From contig NC_084460.1 in NCBI RefSeq assembly GCF_027409185.1, positions 60,648,501 to 60,712,500 of the forward strand: 64,000 bases of DNA, read 5' to 3'. The position numbers and the translations under genes were made by a program. How positions within the stretch are numbered: the first letter of the stretch is position 1; every line of letters begins with the position of its first letter. The stretch comes from Cynocephalus volans (lineage: Eukaryota > Chordata > Mammalia > Dermoptera > Cynocephalidae). The notes beneath the pieces were generated by a model, which was not told where the DNA came from, did not search any database, and saw nothing but the letters and a program-made list of their open reading frames with translations. Below, in pieces: positions 23,101 through 35,500 of the stretch.

Positions 23101-26100
23101 TTCTCAGTCTCTCCTCCCAAGTCCAAAGGAAGCAGGGAAATTATACACTTGAGGGAAGGAAGCCGACGGGTAGTGATGGCATAGCACCTGGCACACAGTA
23201 GGTGCTTAATGAGGGCTGCCCCTTCCTGTTACCTGTGGCTGAGCAGAAGTCCCGCTCTGGAGGCTGAGTGGACACCATAGGCCATCAGGGTGAGCATAGT
23301 CTTCTGCCCACCCCTTCCTAGACATGTTTCAGAAACAGGGTCACCAGACAGAAGACCCCTACCCTCCTGAGAGTGAGTTCTGTGACAGCCAGGATCCCAG
23401 GGTCCTGACCACCAGTTGAGGAGGGCCATGTGGGTAGATGTGGGCATTTCTCCCAAACCCTGGCAGTGGATGAAGATTCAGCCCAGCCCAAAGACTCTCA
23501 TCCCGGTTCCAATGCAGATTTTCCCGGGGGAGGTGGCATGCCAAAATTAACACCAGCATCACCAAGGGTGCTCAGTGCTCTGCCCTAGAGGGTGTGGTGT
23601 GGGGAAGTCCCTGCCTGGTTGGCCCTCTTGTCCAGATGGAGGGGTGGCTAGTTGGCTCTGACGGCCCTTCTGGGCTGCTCAGAGGAGTCAGGAAGTAAGC
23701 TGGGGACCCCAAACAGAGGGGAAGTCTGGAATGGAAGAGGAGGCCGCTGGAGCAGGAGGGGCCAGGGCACACTGTGTTTGCTCTGGCTGAATGTGGGGCA
23801 GAGCACCTGGCACTGAAAACAGCAATAAAGCAAACAGAATCACAGCCGGTCCCTTCCAGAGCGCTTGTGCACGCACTCTTCATGTGGTCGTCACAGCCTC
23901 GACACCACAGGGCCTATCCTCTCCTTTCCTAAAGTGAAAACCAAGATGTGGCTAATCAAATGGCTTGTTGTGGAGGTCCTTCCTTTCCGCCCCCAGAGGG
24001 GCAGCCAGGCCTAGCGGGGCCTCCAGAGGAACAGATGATCCTGGTTGGGGGTCTCAGGACGAGCTTTATCCCAGGGGCCCACAGCACACAGAAAGTTTGG
24101 TTGGGATCAGTGAGGGCCAGTTATTGACCAGCCTTCATGAGGCCCCTGCGGGAGGCAGGTGAAAACTCATTTCATACACTCAGCCCATTTTGATCAAGCC
24201 TCATCTAAGTACCAGGCAGGGTACTAAACATTTAACATCTAATCTTCCTGGGAAGGGGCCCCCAGGAGCTCACAGTCCTGGTGAACACCCCATATTCCCA
24301 GAGGAAGGGTTCAAACAGCTGAGTGCCTTGTCTCCCCGGCCCAGAATCAGATCCCATTACCCTACCAGAGTCCACCCATCCTGGTAGCCCTCAGGGGTTT
24401 GCACCCAAGGCCAAGGCCCTCACTAACCACTTACTCCCTTCCCTAGACATACATAGGCTCCATCCTGGTGGCCATGAACCCGTTCCAGGTGCTGCCCCTG
24501 TACACCCTGGAGCAGGTGCACCTGTACTACAGCCGCCTTGTGGGTGAGCTACCCCCGCATGTTTTCGCCATTGCCAACACCTGCTACTTCAACATGAAGA
24601 GGAACAAGAGGGACCAGTGCTGCGTCATCAGGTGGGGAGGGGGGCAGGTGGGCCTGGCCCTGCCTCTGAGCAAATCTTAATGGAGGAGACATTTCCTCTC
24701 TCTAAACCTCTCCTGCCCAGCATGTTGGCAAGGCCAGTGTGATTTAGGGGCCCTCCTTATTCAACAGCAAACACCCTCTTCCACGGCACGCAAGCTCACC
24801 TGGAACTGACCCCTGCTGCCCTTGCATCCCAAAGAGAAGACCCTGCTTCGGAATCTGGTTTCTCACTGTATCCCCAGGGCCTAGACTGACCCAGCCTTCA
24901 ATAAATGTTTACTGAGTTAAGGAAGGAAGAATGGGATGGGCTTCTTTAGAAATGGGGCTCAGAACAGACACTTGGAGGTGCAAGGGTCAAACAGTTGAGG
25001 CCTTACTAAAAAAAGAAAAATCTCTGGGCAGGCCACAGGTGAGGATGAGACAGCAGCGGCTCCAGGCAGCAGCTCTCAGGTTGCTGGGGCAGGGAAGACC
25101 TGACTCCGCTTCAGAGGCTCCCTGTCTGGCCTGGCCTCTCTGCTTTCTGTGATCACAAGCCCTCCTGGTAGAGGGAAGGGAGCATGAGAGGGAAAGGCAG
25201 GTGAAGTAGGGAATATGGCTCCAGGGCACCTTACCTGGTGCTGCAGTAGAGTCATTCATTCATTCATTGTTGGTTCATTCATTAGAGGTTTTATCGACTG
25301 TGAGCCCCCCACTGTCCTACCATGGGGAGACTGCAGTAAACGAAAGGGACTAGAACCCCTGCCTCCTGGAGCTTTCATTTGTCAACCAAAGTAAATTAAC
25401 CACCTGGTTGAGACATAAAACAAAAAGGGTTTGAGAGTTCATTAGGACTGCAGCCCAGGAGACAAAGATCCAAGAGACTTTGAAAATATGTTCCAGGAAC
25501 CAAAGAAAAGTCAAGGTATTTAAAGGGAAAAGCCCACAAAAAGGAGGGGGCAGTTACAAAGCTGTGATTGGTGCTAGCATCTGTCAAATAGCCTTGTCCA
25601 TAGGGATTGGTTGTAACAGCTCTTTGAGGTGGGCTTCAGTCAGGGATGCCAGTTTGGCAGGAAGTAGCAAAAAGTAGCAAACAAAAGTTTTATGGGCAGT
25701 TGTTTCTTCAGGAGGTTGTGACCTTTGTGATGTGGCTGAGTGCAAGGTTCCAGAATGTTCTCAGTTAAGATACGCCTGAAATTCAAGCCAGTATTGTCCC
25801 TGGCTGTATTTTAGGTGCCTTGACCAAACCAAGGTCATTATCCCTTGTCACATTCTAGCAGGGGAGAGAGGCAATAAAGAAGCATGTTCTTAGCAGATAC
25901 TAAAAGCTTTGAATTAAAACACACAGGGGAAGATGAAAAGCAAGGCCAGGCTGCTGCTTTAGGTAGGGAGCAGACCAGACGCAGCCTCTCAAGGAGTGAG
26001 TTTAAACAGAGGCCAGAATAAAGTCCTGTTAAATTGAAATAAGTTTGGCTTAAAGCTGCCACCATACATATTTTGAGTTCTGCCTAAGGGTTTCTCCTAC

Positions 26101-29100
26101 ACAGTGAAATGTAACCCAACTTGACGTGTAAACAGACATAACCAAACCTGGAAGTACCATCGTCTCACGAGTAGAGTCTCAGCCAATCACAGGAACTGAA
26201 CTTCTAGCCAATCAGAGGCTGAAGGCTGCCTAAACATGACCATATAAGGCAAATGCCAACTGCAGCCAATCAGGTTGTTTGTGTATGTCACTTCCTTTTC
26301 TCGGGTTATAAGTATGACCTGCACATGTGGGGGAGTGGAGCCTTCTGAGTCGTTTTTCTCTTGGTCTGCTGCCTAGCTCTAGAATCCCAGTTAAAGCCAG
26401 TTGAGGTTTACAAAACTACATTTGTTGTAATTTTGTTTTTTCACAGTCCTGTAGCATAGGTGATGGCATTTAATCTCAGCAACTCTCTAAAGGCAATATT
26501 CTTATTCTCATGTTACGGCTAGGGAAACCTACAGAGAGGCTGAGATCCTTTCCCAGTGGCACATGGTGGTAAAGTGGAGAGTTCAAACCCAGGGCTCTGG
26601 AGCAGAAGGCAGAAGTCCCTGGAAGGGAGCTGGAGCTTCCAATCTGCTGACTTTGGGGGGACCCACCTTGCTGCAAGAGGCTTCCTGAGCCAAGCTGGGC
26701 CATGGGCTGGCTGGCCAGGAAGCTTACAAGGCCATCTTCCACACAGATGGTGGCAGTGCTGGCTGGGTGAATGCCAAAAGAAAAAAGGAGAGAGCTCCCT
26801 GATCTTTGGTTTGTTGCAGTGAACAGAACATCACTGAGTCAAACTGGGTTCTCCTGCCCTGGCTTTTCCCAGAGCTGTGAGCAATCCCCTTAATCTCTCT
26901 GCCCTCAGAGTCCTGTCTCTACATTGGTGGGTTATCTGATAAGCTTGTGTTTGTAACAATGCCTGGCACTTGATAGGCACTCATGAGAAATCTGCGACTG
27001 TCAGCGGAGGTTTGTTAATTCTGCTTTTCTGGCATAGCAATTGTGGGCATTTTGATCATAACTTTTTTAAAAGGTGATACTTTCAGATGAAACAAGATTT
27101 GTCTGTAATTTGCTTCAAAATACTACAGGAGGGGAAACAAAATTGGCAAGGAGTTGAACCGTGGGAGTTTGTTATGCAAACTTTAAAGCATGAGAGTCCT
27201 CCCCGGACATCTTGCAAAAATGCAGATTCTGATTCAACAGAGCTATCTGGGGCCTGGGGGTCTGCATTTCTGATCAGGTGACAGATGCTACTGGCCTGTG
27301 GGACACACTTTCATTAGCAAGACATTGAGTCATCTCATTCATTCATCTTCATTTACTGAGCACTGTGCCAGTGACCCTGGAATGAGCCATATCCGACCAT
27401 GCCAAGGAGGTTGCGGCTGAGCAGGATGAAGAGACCAACACCAATAATTTATACAACATAGTTGGTCTGATACCCACAGGGATTTCAGGGCAAAAGCCAT
27501 AGTATTCCTGCACAGGGGGAGAGAGAGAGCAGCCCTGTCAGACTGGCCCAGAAAGATGGCCTGGGGTGGGTTTGCAGGAGAGTTAAGAAGTGCTGAAAAA
27601 ATAGTCATTCTGTGGACTCATGTCCCTGCACACTCTCTTTACAGTGGTGAGTCTGGGGCTGGGAAGACGGAGACCACCAAGCTCATCCTGCAGTTCCTGG
27701 CCACTGTCAGTGGCCAGCATTCGTCAATTGAGCAGCAGGTCCTGGAAGCCAACCCCATCCTGGAAGGTGAGAGGTCACCCTTGGGACCCACCCCCCTCCC
27801 CCAGCCCTGGGAACTGGAGCCTGCCTGCCAGGAGGCACCTGTGGGGGGAACAGGATAGTCCACAAACCTTCACGGACTCCTCCGGATCCTCAGACACAAA
27901 AGGCAAGGGTAGTGTGGAGGCTACCAGGTAGCAAAAGCAGAAAGACCGTTGACTTTATAAGCTTTCCCTAAGTGTGCTTTCCACATGATTATGAGAAGTA
28001 TTCCTTTCAAAATGGGCTCCAAGATCAAATCAACTTGGGTGCTAGGAGTTTCCATTCTGGTCCCCTGGGATGTAGTAGCTGGGCTACAGTGAGGACTGCA
28101 AGCAGTTTATTGAGGGGTAACCCCCACAGGAGATCAAAGTGCGAGGAGGCAGGCAGGACAAGCCTTCAGACTGGGCTGCCTATGGTATGCTTAGCAAAGG
28201 AAGGAGGAGAGGAAACAGAATTGGGCTGGGAGAGGTGCGAGCTGAGATGCAGATCTGACCAGGTCTTGGCCAACCCAGTGGGGAGCTTTGGAGCAAACTG
28301 ACCCTTAGAGGGATCCTGCATTAAGCCCCAGTGCCCCCTAGACTCAGTCTCCAGTGGGGGTGGCCCAGAAGCCTGTGACCTTGGCCCCAAGGCTGTCAGC
28401 CACCAGATGGCACAGTCTCTCTAGATTCTTTGTGATGGAGGTATGCTTTACATACAGTAAAAATTCACTTTTTTTTTGACGGCTGGCTGGTATGGGGATT
28501 GAACGCTGGACCTTGGTGTTATCAGCACCACACTCTAACCAACCTAGCTAACCAGCCAGCCCCAAAATTCACCTTTTTTGATATACAGTTTTATTAAACT
28601 CATACAGTCATGTAACCCCCATCATAATCATGAAATAGAATATTCCCACCAGCCCAGGAGCTTTCCTTATGCCTGTCTTCCCAACTCCACCCCTGTCAAT
28701 CACTGATTTGCCTTTTTCTCCCCTATAGTTTCGTCTTCTTTGGAATGTCATATAAGTGACATCATACAGTTTGTAGCCTTTTGCATCTGGCCTTTGTGTC
28801 ATTAGCATAATGCATTTGGGATTCTTCCATGTTGTTGCCTGTATCAACAATTCATTCTTTTTTAATGTTGAGTAGAATGCTATTGCATGGGGGTACCACA
28901 GTTTGCTTACCAGTTGAGGTACATTTAGGTTGTTCATAGTTTTTAGCAATTATAAATAAAATCTCCATAAACATGCACATACAAAAGGTTTGATCCCAGG
29001 CCGACCCCGTGGCTCACTCAGGAGAGTGCGGCGCTGGGAGCGCCGAGGCCGCAGGTTCGGATCCTATATACGGATGGCCGGGTGCGCTCACTGGCTGAGC

Positions 29101-32100
29101 GCAATGTGGGCGACACCAAGCCAAGGGTTATGATCCCCTTACCGGTCACAAAAAAAAAAAAAAAAAAAAGAAGGTTCGATCCCTGTACTAGTCAGCTGTC
29201 AAAACATAACAAAACGTTCACATACAGGTTTTTATGTGAACACATGTTTTCCTCTTAGATAAACATGCAGGAATGAAACTGTTGGTTCCATCAATAAGTG
29301 AGCCATTTAACTTTGTCAGAAACTGCCAAAATGTTTTCAGAAGTGGTTGTACTATTTTGCTTTCCCACCAGCAGAGTAGGAGAGTTCTAGTTGTTCTGTG
29401 TCCATCGAGGAGATTGCCACTCTAATATATGTGGGGGGGACCCCCTCGTGGTTGTAACTCCACTTCCCTGATGACTAATGATGTTGCGTATCTTTTCATG
29501 AGCTTATTTCTCCTCTGCATATCTTCTCTGGTGAAGTGTCCAAATCTTTTGTCTATTTTCCAATAGGTTTATTTCCTTATTAATGAGTTTTAAGAGTTCT
29601 TTATATATTCTGAATATAAGTCCTTTATAAGATATGTGTTTTACAAATATTTTGTCCCAGTCTGTGGCCTGTCTTTTCATTCTCTTAAGTGTCTTTTGCA
29701 GGGAAAAGTTTTAAATTTTGATGAAGTTCAATTTACCAATTTTTTCTTTTACAGATCATGCTTTTGGTATTGTATCTGAGAAACCTTTGCCCAACCCAGA
29801 GATTTCTCCTATGTTTTCTTTTAGATGTTTTGTAGTTTTAGGTCTTACATTTAGGATTATGATCCAGTTTTAGCTAATTTTTTCTATGGTATAAAATGTG
29901 GGTAGGTTTGCTTTCTATTTCTTCCTTTCTTTCTCTCTCTCTCTCTTTTTTTCTTTTTCTCTTCTTTTTCTCTCACTCTCCTTTTTTTATCCAACTATTC
30001 CAGCCCTATTTGTCAAAAGACTATTCCCTTCTCCGTTGACTTGCCTTTTCACCTTTGTCTAAAATCAATTGACCACACGTGTATGGGTCTATTCCCTGAT
30101 TCTCTATTTTATTCTATTCCTCTCTCTATCTTTCACCAGCACCACATTGTCTTGATCTCTGTAGTTTTATAGGTTTTGCAATCAGGTATCACGTGTCCTC
30201 TGATTTTGTTTTTCTTTTTCAAACTTTGCTATTCTAGGTCTTTTACCTATCTGTATACATTCTAAAATTAGCTTGCCAATTTGTATAAGAAAAAAATGGC
30301 TGCATCAGGCTCTTCCTTGAAGAGACACCTGACCGGTCACCCCTGTGACAGCCACACTGGGTTCAGTACGTTAAATAGGCTTCATAACTCTGCACTTCTC
30401 AGAGGCTCTGCTGTGCATTGGAATTCCTCAAGTGAGAGAGACAGAGTGCAGTGTTTCGTAAACCTATTTCACTGAAGTATCCTCATTTGTCTCATGGGAC
30501 TAATGCTGGATGGTGGTATTTTCCAAGTGCATCCCAACCCATTAGTGGGTCATGAAATCAAGTTTTTAGAGTGAATGAAATATCAGAGAATAGAAAATAC
30601 CCCAGCACATCACTCTTGGTAAGAACTGGTACTGAATATTTTGTTTTAATTGTGTGTGGACAGGTGGGGGTGTGTATATAAAGGACATAATGCAAAACAT
30701 CTTTCTTACTGTGGATCCCATCAGAAAGGCTTTTAGAAACAGCTTTACAAAAGATACGTTGGATCATGCTGCAACCCAAATGCCTCCTGATATGACCGCC
30801 TCATCTGTGTCCTGGCCTTGACCAGCTCTGCCACTCTTCCTGCAAGCTTGCCTCTCCATCCCAGCTTCCATCCACCCTGCAGCCTAAGCCATCTTTCTAA
30901 ACTGCAAATCTGCTCACACACTTTCTCAGAAGCTGTCCTGCATCCCCCATCACCTGCAGAACCAATTTGCAACATCTGAGCCTGACATTCAAGGCTCTGT
31001 GCCACCTGGCCCCACCTGCTGACCAGTTCTATCTACCTTCCACTGATTTCCTCTGTATTCTACACTCTGGCCAAATTCCCTACTCCGCAAGCAAACCCAG
31101 TGCTTTCTGACCTCTGAGCCTTTACCTGCACTCTGTCTTCCTCTGAGCATGGCCTTGGCTGCCACTGCTCTCTGGTGTGACCCTACCCTCCTTCAGTGAT
31201 GGGCTCAGCCACCTCCACTGAGAAGCCTTCCCAGACGACCCCACTGAAAGTAAATGTTCTCCTCTCTACTCCCACCATGGCATCACCTTCTGGCCCTCAG
31301 CCTTTGGAAATGCCAAGACAATCCGCAACGACAACTCAAGCCGCTTCGGGAAGTACATAGACATCTACTTCAACCCCAGCGGGGTGATTGAGGGTGCGCG
31401 CATCGAGCACTTTCTCTTGGAGAAGTCCCGGGTCTGCCGACAGGTGATGCCCCCACCCGCCTGGGGATGGGGAATTGGGCGCTTGGGAGGCTTCCAAGAA
31501 GGGTCCCTTCCATCACTCTCACCCCTCCTCCCCTCCTCCCTAGGGGCCTTCCCAGACCCTGCAGTCCTCACCTGATAACGATGGGCCTTCCCCAGTATTC
31601 CAGGAAAACAAATTATAGGATTTTTCTTAGTTCTGAATTTTTCATCCATGTAATTGTCTTCAGTGTTTGATGCCTACCACTCCTCCCCTGTACGAGAATT
31701 AATCCTGAGGCTGGGCTAGATGGGGTGTATCTTCAGGTGTGCTGGGGACCATGGCAGGGGGACCTGGATGACAGTGTCCAAAAAGCCATGTAGCCAGGAA
31801 ATGCAGTGGCATGTGGCCTGTGCTGTCACAGGGCCTTGTGCTTAGAGAGCCCCATGCTTGGTTTAATGCTTTGCTGTTGCCATTTTGAAGTTCTTGCTGA
31901 CTTTTTAGCAAGAAGCCCCACAGTTTCATTTTGCAGTGGGCCCACAGATAGTGTAGCTGATCCTGAATGGCAGGGATCCCGGTTCATGGCACCCACAATA
32001 GCAGAATTAATGTACCCTTGGGGGGGTGCTCTCCTATGGTAGTCTTGTTGTGAGGCACCCTCCTGCAAGAATGCACTTACATGCCACTAGTGCAGAAAGG

Positions 32101-32547
32101 GCAGTTTATTCACTCCAGCTGGCCAGCGACCATCTCTCAAGGAGCAACCAAGGGAGAACAGCCTCGGGCCTTGGTCTTGTGGGGTTTTTAAAGGCAAAAA
32201 CTACATCCCGTTGGCACACGGGTTTTTCCAGGTGCACAAAGCAAGCTAGGGAGCTAGGTCACAGAGGCCTAGAATGAGCCGTTTGAGCAATCAAGCATAC
32301 AAATTTTCATTGTGTATGGTTCCTGTTCCCATGTAATATTTCACTGCGTATGGCTCCTGTTTCTACGTAACAGCTTTTGTTTCTATGAGAAGGTCAACGG
32401 TTTCTCATGCAGCAGGGGGGGTAGTCTGCAGGTCAGACAGGGCAAAATGAAGTTACTTAGGTCGAGCAAGCAATTCTGCAGAAGCAGATAGCATACATTA
32501 TGAGGGTGTAGGGAGCTCTATTTCAGTCTAACACCTAACACTTGCAT

Positions 32548-32583
<36 letters not shown>

Positions 32584-35500
32584 GAAGGTCCAGAGTGGGT
32601 AAATACCACCAACAGAGAGGCGGGGCTGTGTGTGAGGATGGACAGAGGCTGTGGCACTATGCAAGTGACAGCTCACCACCTGCACTGTCAGGTCCCAGGC
32701 ATTTTCCCTGTATTACCTCACTGGATCTTCACAACCATCACCAGAGGTAGGTCTCTTCATCCCCATTGTAGAGATGAAGAAACTGGGTCCAGATAAGTTA
32801 GGTAATTTATCCAGGGTCACAGATCTAGTACATGGTAGAGTCTCTCTGATTCCAAAGTTTGTCCTTCCAGAGCTTGTACTTCTTCACACAGTGGTTGGTG
32901 AATTCATAGAACTTCTTGCCCAAAGTGGTACCCCAAAACAGATGGGGAATCTCTAAAGCAAGTGAGAAACAAGCCATGATAAGAGAGAGATTTAAAAATT
33001 ACAGCAGGGACTGGCTGGTTGGCTCAGTTGGTTAGAGCACAGTCTTGTAACACCAAGATCAAGAGTTCAGATCCCCATACCAGCCAGCCACCAAAAAAAT
33101 AAGAATTATGGCATATCTATACAATGGAATGCTGGGCAGAGTTTAAAAAGAGGAGGAGTTCTGTCCGTGTTGATGTGGAAGGATCTACAAGAAATGTATT
33201 GAGATGAAACAAAAAAAGGAAGTTGCAGAACAATAAATATGTTTTGTGTAAAAGAGAAAGAACTGTTTATAGATACACTGTAAGTAAGTGAAGTAAATGC
33301 ATTTAAATGTCTGGAAAGGAACACAGACCCTTGAGTGCTTTTGGGGAGGGAAAAGAGGGGATCTGAGGAGCTCTCACCTTGTAACACTGCATACTTAGAT
33401 TGCTTGAATTATTACCATGGGAATGCATTTATAATAGTGTTAAAAAAAGATAGAGAAGGCCTAGGTAAACCCTGGCTATCAGCTGTCAGCGGGTCACTGA
33501 GTGACTGGAACACATGCAGTATGGCAAGTGAGACAGCCCCGGCCCTGCGCCATCACTCCCTGGCCTGTGACTCTGGGATTTGGGGCTGCAAGGAGCAGTC
33601 AAGGTGCAGGAACTGCAGGGCACAGGATGAGCCGGCCTTGGAGGCCGAGGACGAGGACAGAGGCCAGGCCAGGCCAGCCTGTGGGGCAGTGCCAGAGCCA
33701 ACCTGGCTGAGAGACCTTGGAGCTGAAGCTGGAACAGTCTTACTCTCAATGCCTCTGATGTCCCCCCACTGCCAGGCCCCAGATGAGCGGAACTACCACA
33801 TCTTCTACTGCATGCTCATGGGGATGAGCGCCGAGGAGAAGCAGCTGCTGTGCCTGGGGACGGCCTCTGAGTACCGCTACCTGACCATGGTGAGCCCACC
33901 CCTCAGCAGCAAACAGGGACAGAGGAGGAAGGGCTAGTGCCCTCCCAGCCCTTGCCTGGCAGCTGCAGAGAAGCCTCAGCTCTGGCTGGGCCCCTGACGT
34001 GGGGATGAGGGTCCCCTTTTCCCTCCCCGCTCCAGTCCCTTCTGTGTTGGGAGTCAACTTTATTACTGCCAGGGACTCACTCTTGTCAGCGTGCCCTCTC
34101 ACTTCCCGCACCGCATGTACCCCCACGTCCCAAGCCAAACCTGTCCTTCCGCACAAGCCTCATCTGTCTTTGGTCCCCACCAGAGGAAAGGCTCCTGTGA
34201 CTTCTGTGGCTTATAGGGTAGAAGTCCAAACTCCCTGGGGTGGTTGCCAAGTCCCTCCAGGATCCAACCCTCTGCCAACCTCTTCTTCTCAACTCTGACC
34301 CCAGCCTTCTCATAGCCCCACCCCTGCTTTCTACCTCACAGTCTTGCCCCCACCTAGACCAACCTCTGCCCTGTGCTGCTTTGTGGCTCAGCACATGGGG
34401 CCAGTTCAGGCATCTCCTCTAGGGAGCCCTTCCCCAATCCCTATAGGGAAAGGCTCCTATATGGATAGGCTGGCCCTGGCCCCAGCCCCTTTAGTCTCAG
34501 CACCTGTAGCAGCCCGTGATGCAGTCATCTGCTTCCAACCTGCCCCTTCTGCATGCACAGGACCCAGGGCAGGGCCAGGTCTCCCCATTTCTGAATTTCC
34601 AACAAGTAGCATAGGGCCTGGCACATGGTGAGCCTTGCAAAGTGTTGGTTAGACGTTCGAGCCCATGGTATTCCCCAGAGACAGACAAGGGAGACTCAAG
34701 TGTGGGCGATAACAGATAGAGGTTGAGAAGTGGAATGTCTTGGCCGAGGTCACACAGTTGCCCAGTGCAAGCTCTGGCTACAGGGCACAGGCACACTGTG
34801 TCTCTGGCATCGTGGTTCTGCCTCTAGAAGTATTTTTATGCACAAGTATTTTCTGAGCTTGGGCCACCTGGAGCCTATGGCGTGTGACTTCTCAGGGGCC
34901 TTCAGCTGAGTGCCTGAGGTGTCTTGACCCTGCTGGCTCCAGGATGGAGGGTATGGGATGGACCTGTTAGCTGAGGTGCCCTGTCCTGCAGGGGAACTGC
35001 ACCTCCTGTGAGGGGCTCGATGATGCCAAAGACTACGCTCATGTACGCTCAGCCATGAAGATCCTCCTGTTCTCTGACTCTGAGAACTGGGACCTCAGCA
35101 AGCTGCTGGCAGCCATCCTCCACCTGGGGAACGTGGAGTTTATGGGTAATGCTCTTTCTGCCCAAACTGCACCCACTGGGGAGGAAGAGCCGGGGGACTG
35201 GGACAGGAGGAGGAAGAAGTCTCGAGGTTCTCACTGGAAGGGTCCATGGGTCATGTGACCCAACATGGTCCCAGAAAGGTACATCTGAAAATTTTAGCTA
35301 TGATTTGGAGGCCTTGTGGGGCTAAGGGAAAGATGTCAAAGCTTAGAGCTCTCCAAAGGTGGAAACTCTGGTCAATCATCCCCCACTTTTAGCTGGACCC
35401 CAAAGGGCCACCCCCTCAGGGTAAAGGTGAACCAGAGTAAACATCTCCATGCACAGACTTGCAAACCAGTTTGTAAGAATCAGGGTGGTCTGGGGATTAA

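Noticed and set aside
33007..33100. Possible tRNA-Ile gene
   Set aside because: Acceptor arms do not pair, B box is degraded, and an A-rich tail follows: a SINE, not a tRNA gene.
33335..33937. 200-codon frame containing exon 7
   Set aside because: Upstream part is intron read-through; conservation begins exactly after the acceptor at 33775.
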